Positions 6,811 to 13,250 of a stretch of 16,324 nucleotides of DNA are shown one piece after another. The stretch's first letter is position 1, and the number at the start of each line of letters is the position of its first letter. The stretch comes from Tepidimicrobium sp. (GTDB lineage: Bacteria > Bacillota > Clostridia > Tissierellales > Tepidimicrobiaceae). A program made the translations under genes and the position numbers. The notes under the pieces were generated by a model, which saw only the letters and a program-made list of their open reading frames with translations, was not told the DNA's origin and ran no database searches. Where the stretch lies: assembly GCA_012839395.1 (NCBI GenBank), contig DUNJ01000146.1, positions 1-16,324 of the forward strand, written 5' to 3'.

Positions 6811-7369
6811 CTAATTATGTTTATCTGGCACCTTAGAAAAGCTGGGTATAGGCTTAAAACTATATAATTCTTCCTCCAGCTTTACAATTTCATCCAATAG
6901 GAATAGATTATCTTGAGTTCTGACACCAAAATAGAATCTGGTCTTTCTCCTTACATCATTATCCCATATATATGGGAGCCTTCAGCTGTACATACTGCCC
7001 GAGTTTAAAATCGATCTCTACTCCCTCTTTAACCCATCTTTAATTTTCCTTTTCCGTTAGCCAAGGCAATTCAGTAGAAAGAACAGGGCCCCCTTCCACC
7101 ACATACTCTCTATCATCATTGATGGTAATCTATAGTTCTCCATAGTATCCTATGTTCTATCCGCTAATGCCAATAGAAATACTAGCAGCCCATTAAACCC
7201 GTGACAGTTACCTATGAGTAATATCGTGGTATACCCCAGCACGAGGCTATTCCATCCAAATCGGAGTGTAAGCAGGAAGAATCAAAGTATATAATGTATA
7301 AGCCACAAATATTGCTTCCGATATCCTTTTACCCTGCTTTCTCTCATAAAATAAGACGTGTTGAGACAA
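6811..7369 (-). pseudogene. Decayed gene of unknown family, with an N-terminal hydrophobic segment
   Basis: The 745 bases between cvfB and the S4 gene hold no intact gene, but the minus strand carries four protein-like pieces in order and in shifting frames. 7369-7247 begins at TTG behind AGAGGA (MSQHVLFYERKQGKR, then a hydrophobic stretch to PAYTPIWME and a stop). 7242-7150 is hydrophobic (YTTILLIGNCHGFNGLLVFL). 7150-6959 includes ITINDDREYVVEGGPVLS with internal TAG and TAA stops. 6963-6811 includes DNDVRRKTRFYFGVRTQDNL and ends SFSKVPDKHN. Together they suggest a protein of about 185 residues with N-terminal membrane segments and a soluble C-terminus, broken by at least three frameshifts and two nonsense changes. 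I do not recognise the family. The Fur-type box lies just upstream of its start as well as upstream of the S4 gene. Confidence 0.5.
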
Positions 7370-7384
7370 TAATTTCCTCTAGTT

Positions 7385-7399
7385 TGATAACGATTATCA
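7385..7399. promoter_or_regulatory. Fur-type box upstream of the S4 paralog
   Basis: TGATAACGATTATCA fits the 7-1-7 Fur box (TGATAATnATTATCA) at 13 of 14 defined positions. It fits PerR (TTATAATnATTATAA) and Zur (TCGTAATnATTACGA) less well. It ends exactly at the -35 of the S4 promoter, so bound Fur would exclude RNA polymerase. The decayed minus-strand gene starts 16 bases away on the other side and could have shared the box. Confidence 0.65.
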
Positions 7400-7428
7400 T
7401 TTACAATTCCAGCTTTTTATGTTATATT
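7400..7428 (+). promoter_or_regulatory. Promoter of the S4 paralog gene
   Basis: TTTACA (7400-7405), a 17-bp spacer and TATATT (7423-7428) give a near-consensus vegetative promoter about 50 bases before the start codon. Confidence 0.7.
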
Positions 7429-7479
7429 AATAAATGGCTTTTAATTATCGCGGCAATATATTAGATGGAGATGATAATT

Positions 7480-8079
7480 TTGGCAAAGAAGATGAATCCC
7501 AGGTTTAAAGAATGTAGAAGATTGGGATTGAATGTATGCGGCCATCCAAAAGCTATGAATAGAACAGCTAAGGGCATGGGAAGAGGGGATAAGAAGCTTT
7601 CCAACTATGGAATGCAACTACTAGAAAAGCAAAGATTGAGAGCATATTATGGAGTAATGGAAAAACAATTTGTCAAATATATACAAGAAGCTAAAAAATC
7701 GGAAAATCAAACTGGGTATGCCTTGATTAGGATACTTGAATCCAGGCTGGATAATTTAGTGTATAGATTAGGTTTTGCCTCTTCCATTCGACAAGCTAGG
7801 CAGATGGTGGTTCATGGTCATATATTGGTCAATGGGAAAAAGATAGATATACCTTCCTACAGAATATCCGTAGGAGATGTAATCTCCCTTAGAGAAAAAT
7901 CCAGGGACATAGAGCTGTTTAGGAATAACTTTCTATCTAGCATATCCAATAAATATCCTTATCTGAAAAAGGATAGGAACAGTTTTTCCGGTCAACTGTT
8001 GAGAATGCCGGAAAGGGAAGAAGTACCCATTGAAATAGAAGACCAGCTAGTGGTAGAATTTTATTCAAGACTTGCATAA
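7480..8079 (+). CDS. rpsD: 30S ribosomal protein S4, stand-alone paralog
   Basis: Protein S4 (uS4) binds 16S rRNA early in 30S assembly. I place the start at TTG 7480: GGAG (7467-7470) lies 9 bases upstream, and the product MAKKMNPRFKECRRLG matches the family N-terminus. The ATGs at 7465 and 7471 lack a usable binding site. The protein has 199 residues, with an N-terminal domain and an S4 RNA-binding domain around 90-150 (LESRLDNLVYRLGFASSIRQ, then ARQMVVHGHILVNGKKI). Only two cysteines (12 and 20) remain near the N-terminus, against four in metal- or Fe-S-binding S4. It is not in the alpha operon (no rpsK, rpoA or rplQ nearby), and it resembles the second S4 copy seen in Clostridium species. 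A Fur-type box adjoins its promoter. Confidence 0.92.
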   Translation: MAKKMNPRFKECRRLGLNVCGHPKAMNRTAKGMGRGDKKLSNYGMQLLEKQRLRAYYGVMEKQFVKYIQEAKKSENQTGYALIRILESRLDNLVYRLGFASSIRQARQMVVHGHILVNGKKIDIPSYRISVGDVISLREKSRDIELFRNNFLSSISNKYPYLKKDRNSFSGQLLRMPEREEVPIEIEDQLVVEFYSRLA

Positions 8080-8080
8080 G

Positions 8081-8110
8081 ATAATGGCACCTGAATTCAG
8101 GTGCCATTAT
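8081..8110. terminator. Perfect palindrome, bidirectional terminator between rpsD and the TRAP operon
   Basis: The arms ATAATGGCACCTGAA (8081-8095) and TTCAGGTGCCATTAT (8096-8110) are perfectly complementary with no spacer. It starts one base after the rpsD stop and ends 7 bases before the TRAP permease stop on the other strand. Confidence 0.75.
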
Positions 8111-8117
8111 TATATAT

Positions 8118-10118
8118 CTACATTTTAACGGGTTGTTCTACTCCATCCCTATTTCTAAACCTTTGAAGTAAATATATACCCGCTAGTACTGCTATTCCAA
8201 ATATATCGGTTATAAGCCCTGGCTTTAATAGGGAAATAGCCGCAGCAAGCAACAATATCCTCTCGTATGTTTTACATTCAGATATCAGATAACCTTCAAC
8301 AGCACAGGCTAAGCAAACTATCCCGATAACAGCCGACACAATCATAGGGATTGCATTTATAAATGGTAAAAATACAACTTCCCCTCCCACGACCTCCTTG
8401 ACAAGGATTAAAGAGGAATCGTAGGCAAATATATAAGGAACTATAAAGGCTGCTAAGGCCAATTTTACAGCTTGAAATCCCGTCTTCATCGCATTGGCCC
8501 CTGCAATACCAGCACCAGCATAAGCCGCCAAGGCTACAGGTGGAGTTATATCTGCTACAACTCCAAAATATAGTATGAAAAGATGGGCAGCCATCAAGTT
8601 TACATCCAATTTAATTAAAGCTGGCACAGCCATAGTAGCAAGTACTATATATTTTGCTGTCGTAGGCAATCCCATTCCAAGTATTATGGAAGCTATCATA
8701 GTAAAGAAAAGCGTCAATATAAGCTTACCATGGGCAAGGCTAATTATAAGTTCTGCTACCCTTAAACCTAAACCTGTTAATGTAACAACGCCCACCACTA
8801 TTCCGGCACAGGCACAGGCACAAACTACCCCTACTGATCCTTTAGCTCCATGTTCCAGTGCACTAAAGAATTGCTTTACTCCAAAGGATCCGTCTCTTTT
8901 GATCAGCACAGCTATTACAGCAATTACCACACTAGCTATTATTGCCCAAAATGATGCTAATAAGGGCGTATATCCCTTTATTAGCAGATAGACTATAACG
9001 AATAATGGAACCAATAGATATCCATTGGTTTTCATTATATGGGTAAATTTAGGCAATTCTTCCCTTGGAATCCCTTTAAGCCCCAGCTTGGAAGCCTCTA
9101 GATGAACCATTATGCCAACTGCAAAATAGTATAGTAAAGCTGGTATTGCTGCAGCCGCTATTATCTTAACATAGGGTATTCCAGTAAATTCAGCCATTAT
9201 AAATGCTGCAGCCCCCATTACCGGCGGCATTATCTGTCCCCCGGTGGAGGCGGTTGCCTCTACTGCTCCTGCAAAGTGGGGCCTGTACCCCATCTTCTTC
9301 ATCAAGGGTATGGTAAAAGCTCCTGTAGTAACGGTATTTGCAACAGAGCTGCCAGATACGGAACCCATAAACCCACTAGCTACAACAGCAGTCATGGCTG
9401 GCCCGCTCTTCAAGTGTCCCGTTAATGCATAGGCCACATCTATAAAGAATTCTCCTACCCCTGTCTTATCTAAAAAAGTTCCAAACAATATAAACATAAA
9501 CACAAAGGTAGATGAAACGCTAATAGGTACCCCTAGTATTCCCTCCAGGGTTAAATACATATGATTTATAATTCTCTCCCAACTAAATCCTCTATGGGCC
9601 AAAATTCCTGGTAAATAGGGACCAAGTTTAGCGTATAACAAGAATATTATTGCAACTATAGGTAGTTCAGGACCTACAACCCTTCTAGTAATTTCCAATG
9701 TCAATAAAATTGCTATGCCACCAAATAGTATATCTATGGTGTTCAAGTTACCGCCTTTATAGGCGATCTGTTCTACATAAACGAATAAATATCCAAATAT
9801 AATTATGTTAATTGCTACAAATATATAATCCAATATGGAGGGTTTAGATTTATCGCTCTTTTTGCTAGCTGGAAACAATAGAAACCCCAATGTAAATGCA
9901 AATATTACGTGAAGGGATCTTTGCCTTGCAGAAAGCAATGTGCCAAAGCCAGCAGTATAGAGGTGGAAGATTGACATTGCAATGGCTATCAAAGCTGTAA
10001 TCCTACCGATTAAACCATCAAATTTTCTAGACTTACTTGCATCTGCATCGTATTCCTCTAATAGTTGTTCTACATCTAGCGCTGATTCATTTTCTGTAAT
10101 GGATTTTTTTCGTGACAT
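8118..10118 (-). CDS. TRAP transporter fused permease (DctQ-DctM), TAXI type
   Basis: A 666-residue integral membrane protein joining the small (4-helix, about 35-140) and large (about 150-600) TRAP permease subunits. It drives ion-coupled uptake of an organic substrate delivered by the binding protein. Signatures include GSVSGSSVANTVTTGAFTIP, ASTGGQIMPPVMGAAAFIMA and ILGMGLPTTAKYIVLATMAV, typical of fused TAXI permeases. The C-terminus adds further hydrophobic helices to 666 residues, usual for this fused group. The ATG at 10118 has AAGGAGG 6 bases upstream, inside the end of the DUF1850 gene, which it overlaps by 32 bases. It is last in a three-gene operon. The substrate is unknown; known TAXI systems take dicarboxylates or amino acids. 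Confidence 0.93.
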   Translation of the reverse strand: MSRKKSITENESALDVEQLLEEYDADASKSRKFDGLIGRITALIAIAMSIFHLYTAGFGTLLSARQRSLHVIFAFTLGFLLFPASKKSDKSKPSILDYIFVAINIIIFGYLFVYVEQIAYKGGNLNTIDILFGGIAILLTLEITRRVVGPELPIVAIIFLLYAKLGPYLPGILAHRGFSWERIINHMYLTLEGILGVPISVSSTFVFMFILFGTFLDKTGVGEFFIDVAYALTGHLKSGPAMTAVVASGFMGSVSGSSVANTVTTGAFTIPLMKKMGYRPHFAGAVEATASTGGQIMPPVMGAAAFIMAEFTGIPYVKIIAAAAIPALLYYFAVGIMVHLEASKLGLKGIPREELPKFTHIMKTNGYLLVPLFVIVYLLIKGYTPLLASFWAIIASVVIAVIAVLIKRDGSFGVKQFFSALEHGAKGSVGVVCACACAGIVVGVVTLTGLGLRVAELIISLAHGKLILTLFFTMIASIILGMGLPTTAKYIVLATMAVPALIKLDVNLMAAHLFILYFGVVADITPPVALAAYAGAGIAGANAMKTGFQAVKLALAAFIVPYIFAYDSSLILVKEVVGGEVVFLPFINAIPMIVSAVIGIVCLACAVEGYLISECKTYERILLLAAAISLLKPGLITDIFGIAVLAGIYLLQRFRNRDGVEQPVKM

Positions 10119-10641
10119 TGTATACCTCCTTCGCTATATACTGTAATAAGGGCATCTTTTCTACTTCAAACACTATGCTCTCTCTTGGCTTTGAAAATCC
10201 CAAAAATGGATAGGCCTTCCCTTTCAGGAAGATCCTATGGTTTGCTCTTATAGCACCTGTTCTGTATACGAGGTTATCCAGCTCCTCATAGATTTCATAT
10301 ATCCTAAATCCATCTTTGGTTATGTCAAATCTATATGGAGTGTCGGATGGTAACCCTGCGCCATAGGAATGGAAGTATGATTCCTCTAATACAATCCTAC
10401 CGTCTCTATCTATATAATATGTTTCAATTACAGGTGTTAGTTGGATTGAGTGGGTGTATTCTATATTGAACCTATCACCTTTTCGTACCCTCCAACCGGA
10501 TAGGTATTCTCCAGTCCTATGATTGGATGCCTTCAATACATGGATGGGAAGGAGTAGAGCTATTGATATTACTATAGTAATAGTCAATAGCCCACTTCTC
10601 CTTGAAGAATTGATCTTACTGACTAATTCCCTGTTCCTCAT
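10087..10641 (-). CDS. DUF1850 protein of a TAXI-TRAP operon
   Basis: A protein of up to 184 residues with a hydrophobic segment at 18-36 acting as signal peptide or anchor, then an extracytoplasmic domain. The DUF1850 pattern is plain: GDRFNIEYTHSIQLTPVIET (56-75) and LEESYFHSYGAGLPSD. The function is unknown; these proteins almost always sit beside TAXI-type TRAP genes, so a role in that transporter is inferred. The ATG at 10641 lies inside the end of the binding-protein gene (26-base overlap) and has no clear binding site. A TTG codon at residue 19 follows AGGAG by 10 bases and is a possible alternative start giving a shorter signal peptide. Confidence 0.85.
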   Translation of the reverse strand: MRNRELVSKINSSRRSGLLTITIVISIALLLPIHVLKASNHRTGEYLSGWRVRKGDRFNIEYTHSIQLTPVIETYYIDRDGRIVLEESYFHSYGAGLPSDTPYRFDITKDGFRIYEIYEELDNLVYRTGAIRANHRIFLKGKAYPFLGFSKPRESIVFEVEKMPLLQYIAKEVYNVTKKIHYRK

Positions 10642-11617
10642 AATACTTCATAGCTCCGGGATGCACCTCTATCGGCATTCCAGTAAGAGCAGTTTCTAAC
10701 TGTATATCCTTTCCTCTTTCATGAGTAGCTATAATGTCATCCCTTTGTTCAAATATAGTCTTAGTCATATTATAAGCCAAGTCTTCATCTAAATCTTCAG
10801 GCACTACCAGCATAGCCATAACTGCTATAGTAGATATATCTGCTTCCTGTCCCTCATAGGTTCCTTTAGGAATTTCAATTCCAATATAGTAAGGATATTC
10901 TTCTATCGCTTCGTTTATCTTATCCTCTGATACCGATACAACCACTATATCCGTGTTTTGAGATACTTCTGTAATAGCTGCGGTAGGAATTCCTGCGGTG
11001 ATAAAAGCTGCATCTATTTGTTTGTCCTGCAACTGGGCTGCTGCCTCATCAAAGGATAGAAAATCTGCTTTTCCTAAATCATCATAGTCCAATCCATGGA
11101 TAGCCAGTATTTGTCTTGCATTAGCTTCTGTCCCTGAACCAGGAGCTCCAATTGCAACCTTCTTGCCCTTTAGGTCTTCCACTGATTCAATGCCCGAATC
11201 CTTTGTAGCTACGATCTGTACCAGTTCAGGATAAACCATAGCTAAGCCTCTCAAGTTCTCTACTTTATCTTTACCCTCAAATACCTCGATACCCTCAGCT
11301 GCATAATAGGTAATATCATTTTGAATAAATGCTATATCTGCATCGCCTTTAGCTATTAATTCAATATTTTCTACAGAGGCCCCTGTCGATTCCACGTTAG
11401 CTGTTACTCCATCGATATTATCATTAAAGATCTGCGATAGGGCGCTACCTAAAGGATAATATGTTCCTGCTGTCCCACCAGTAGCTATCGATATATACTT
11501 AGTGCCCCCAGCATCTCCTGCACCCTCATCATCACCATTTCCTTGCGCAGTACAACCGGCCACCAGCGCCACCAACAGTACTAACAATAATATCTTAGTT
11601 ACCGATTTCTTAAACAT
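10616..11617 (-). CDS. TAXI-family TRAP transporter solute-binding lipoprotein
   Basis: A 333-residue extracytoplasmic binding protein that captures substrate and hands it to the TRAP permease. A lipoprotein signal peptide ends in the lipobox LVAGC, so Cys22 would be lipidated. A short low-complexity Gly/Asp linker (25-38) follows, and then the TAXI hallmark YISIATGGTAGTYYPLGSAL (41-60). Further family segments are LKGKKVAIGAPGSGTEANAR and the DAAFITAGIPTAAITE region. The ATG at 11617 has AAGGGGG 8 bases upstream. It is the first gene of the operon, behind a near-consensus promoter, and its end overlaps the DUF1850 gene. Confidence 0.95.
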   Translation of the reverse strand: MFKKSVTKILLLVLLVALVAGCTAQGNGDDEGAGDAGGTKYISIATGGTAGTYYPLGSALSQIFNDNIDGVTANVESTGASVENIELIAKGDADIAFIQNDITYYAAEGIEVFEGKDKVENLRGLAMVYPELVQIVATKDSGIESVEDLKGKKVAIGAPGSGTEANARQILAIHGLDYDDLGKADFLSFDEAAAQLQDKQIDAAFITAGIPTAAITEVSQNTDIVVVSVSEDKINEAIEEYPYYIGIEIPKGTYEGQEADISTIAVMAMLVVPEDLDEDLAYNMTKTIFEQRDDIIATHERGKDIQLETALTGMPIEVHPGAMKYYEEQGISQ

Positions 11618-11714
11618 AATAATACCCCCTTATTTTTCTGTTCTGCAAGTTTTATTTCATCATCCTTCTAAACGCAGAATATTTGCAAATTTGTTCTTGA
11701 TGAATATCAACACT

Positions 11715-11743
11715 ATTATATACCTATATTGAAGTTTTGTAAA
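11715..11743 (-). promoter_or_regulatory. Promoter of the TAXI-TRAP operon
   Basis: On the minus strand TTTACA (11743-11738), a 17-bp spacer and TATAAT (11720-11715) form a near-perfect vegetative promoter about 100 bases upstream of the binding-protein start. No clear operator was seen in the leader. Confidence 0.75.
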
Positions 11744-11783
11744 TCTTTTTTTCATAAATGATAGAAATCAATATAAGAAAATT

Positions 11784-12059
11784 TTATAATTTATCATAAT
11801 ATTTGTTGGATAAATCATAAAGTACATGGAAATTTGTCTTGGATTCTTTGCTTAAAGCTCGCATTTTCTCATCTTTTCCTCCTGTTAGTTTGTTGATCTT
11901 GTCATCAAAGGTTCCCATTACGCAAAATGATTATTTCCCCTAAAAAATATTCTATTATATTCCTCTAATTTGAACTGAATCCAATTCAAGATTCCCGCTA
12001 TTTAACTCTTCTATATTTATTTTCACCATAAATGCAACTTTCAAAAAGCCAAGAGCCAT
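11784..12059 (-). pseudogene. Remnants of a small decayed gene in the TRAP-DUF4349 gap
   Basis: This gap of almost 590 bases has no intact gene of normal size. On the minus strand, 12059-11955 encodes MALGFLKVAFMVKINIEELN, then SGNLELDSVQIRGI and a stop, with GAGGGAG just before the ATG. 11918-11784 encodes MGTFDDKINKLTGGKDEKMR, then ALSKESKTNFHVLYDLSNKY and a stop in another frame. Between them are several stops. A promoter-like pair (12120-12092) sits upstream. The simplest reading is one gene of about 90 codons broken by frameshifts; two tiny real proteins are possible but less likely. The family is not recognised. Confidence 0.35.
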
Positions 12060-12091
12060 TTCTCCCTCTATTGTTATACTACGACTCGTAA

Positions 12092-12120
12092 AGCATATCA
12101 TATAGTTTTTTTATTGTCAA
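12092..12120 (-). promoter_or_regulatory. Promoter-like pair in front of the decayed gene
   Basis: On the minus strand TTGACA (12120-12115), a 17-bp spacer and TATGCT (12097-12092). The -35 is perfect and the -10 is moderate. Confidence 0.35.
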
Positions 12121-12175
12121 ATCCCCTTATAAGATATTCATTGTAACTTCTCTGTAAATAATACTCCACATTTCC

Positions 12176-12184
12176 TGATATAAT
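12176..12184 (+). promoter_or_regulatory. Extended -10 promoter of the DUF4349 lipoprotein gene
   Basis: TGATATAAT contains a perfect TATAAT (12179-12184) with the TG extension at 12176-12177. No good -35 is present, as is common with extended -10 promoters. It is 20 bases before the ATG, so the leader is very short and holds little more than the ribosome binding site. Confidence 0.5.
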
Positions 12185-12204
12185 GAATAAAAGGAGGGTG
12201 AATT

Positions 12205-13104
12205 ATGGGACGGCTTAAAGGTCAGTTAATATTATGCTCAAGCCTATTATTGATCCTTTTCCTGATAATAGGATGCGGTACAAATGAAAGCATTCCCGAT
12301 GAGGGGAGTGTAAACCTCAATTCTACCAAAAAACAATCAACAGATGACATAGAGGCTGCACCAGCAGATGTAAAGAGTTCAAAAGAAGAGGAATATGATA
12401 GCCCCTTGGAGCCAGAAAAGATAATCACTACCATAGATATCCATTTTGAAACTATCCAATTTGATAAAACCAATAAAGATCTTAATGGATTAATAGAAAA
12501 GCACGATGCATATATAGAGAATTCTAGTATAAGCTATAATCCCCACCATGGCAATAAAAGCTATAGAAATGCTCACTATACCATCCGGGTTCCAAAGGAC
12601 GGCATAAACTCATTTAAATCGGATTTAAATGAAATTGGGAATATGATAAGTGAAAACACCTCAAAGGAAGATATAACCAAACGATATAAGGATATCGAAT
12701 CCAGGCTAAAGGTTGTTGAAGTTAAAGAGGAGAGAATTCTGACCCTCCTAGCCAAGGCGGAAAAGATTGAAGATATAATTAAACTAGAAGAGCAGCTAGC
12801 GAATATAATATACGAAAAGGAAGAGCTAAAAATTAGCCTTATGGATATGGATGATAAGGTAGATTACGGCACTATATACATCTATATACAGGAAGTTGAA
12901 AAGTTAACCAATCAAGAAGCGATAAATACAAGTTTTAAAACGAGATTTATAAATGCAATTAGTGATTCCGTATTTTTCTTCAAGAAGGCGTTAGAAAATC
13001 TAATCCTTCTACTGGTCTATGTGTTCCCATTTGTTCTGATAATAGGATTAATAGCATTTTTAGGTATTAAAGTATTTAAAAGGATCAGAAGTTCTAAAGA
13101 TTGA
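12205..13104 (+). CDS. DUF4349 lipoprotein with C-terminal membrane anchor
   Basis: A 299-residue surface protein. The signal peptide ends in a lipobox, LIIGC, with Cys24 as the lipidation site. A polar, Ser/Glu-rich linker (25-70) leads into the DUF4349 domain (about 72-290). This contains HYTIRVPKDGINSFKSDLNE (124-143) and SKEDITKRYKDIESRLKVVE (153-172). A strongly charged stretch at about 158-213 (IKLEEQLANIIYEKEELK) is probably a coiled coil, followed by a short beta segment (YGTIYIYIQEVEKL). One membrane helix (264-291) precedes a basic tail, so the protein is likely held in the membrane at both ends. Function is unknown for the family. The ATG at 12205 has AAAGGAGGG about 7 bases upstream. 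It is a single-gene unit with its own promoter and terminator. Confidence 0.88.
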   Translation: MGRLKGQLILCSSLLLILFLIIGCGTNESIPDEGSVNLNSTKKQSTDDIEAAPADVKSSKEEEYDSPLEPEKIITTIDIHFETIQFDKTNKDLNGLIEKHDAYIENSSISYNPHHGNKSYRNAHYTIRVPKDGINSFKSDLNEIGNMISENTSKEDITKRYKDIESRLKVVEVKEERILTLLAKAEKIEDIIKLEEQLANIIYEKEELKISLMDMDDKVDYGTIYIYIQEVEKLTNQEAINTSFKTRFINAISDSVFFFKKALENLILLLVYVFPFVLIIGLIAFLGIKVFKRIRSSKD

Positions 13105-13126
13105 TAAGTAGATATGTAGTAATATG

Positions 13127-13160
13127 GGAACTTCAAATTTGAAGTTCCTTTCTTTTTAAA
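13127..13160 (+). terminator. Terminator after the DUF4349 gene
   Basis: A perfect 22-base palindrome (arms GGAACTTCAAA, 13127-13137, and TTTGAAGTTCC, 13138-13148) is followed by TTTCTTTTTAAA. Confidence 0.8.
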
Positions 13161-13168
13161 TATGAGAA

Positions 13169-13197
13169 TTGAGAATATATATATATTCTGATAGAAT
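13169..13197 (+). promoter_or_regulatory. pepA promoter
   Basis: TTGAGA (13169-13174), a 17-bp spacer and TAGAAT (13192-13197): each hexamer is one base from consensus. The leader to the ATG would be about 47 bases. Confidence 0.55.
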
Positions 13198-13211
13198 AAT
13201 AATCATTATAA
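13197..13211. promoter_or_regulatory. PerR/Fur-like box over the pepA transcription start
   Basis: TAATAATCATTATAA matches the PerR box TTATAATnATTATAA at 13 of 14 defined positions and the Fur box at 12 of 14. It begins at the last base of the -10 and covers the predicted start site, where a repressor would act. The surrounding DNA is very AT-rich, so chance similarity is a real risk. Confidence 0.4.
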
Positions 13212-13250
13212 CCTTTAAATGCCTAAACATATGATATAAGGAGTGATTTT

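Noticed and set aside
6658..6867. Plus-strand open frame of 69 codons
   Set aside because: Its first part is antisense to cvfB and the rest is low-complexity AT-rich sequence antisense to the decayed gene; no binding site.
7385..7399. Zur or PerR box instead of Fur box at this site
   Set aside because: The half-sites TGATAA/TTATCA carry the GATAA core of Fur sites; Zur sites need CGTAA and PerR sites TTATAA.
7465..7479. ATG at 7465 as start of the S4 gene
   Set aside because: No Shine-Dalgarno precedes it, and it would add five residues (MEMII) not seen in the family; the GGAG at 7467-7470 serves the TTG at 7480.
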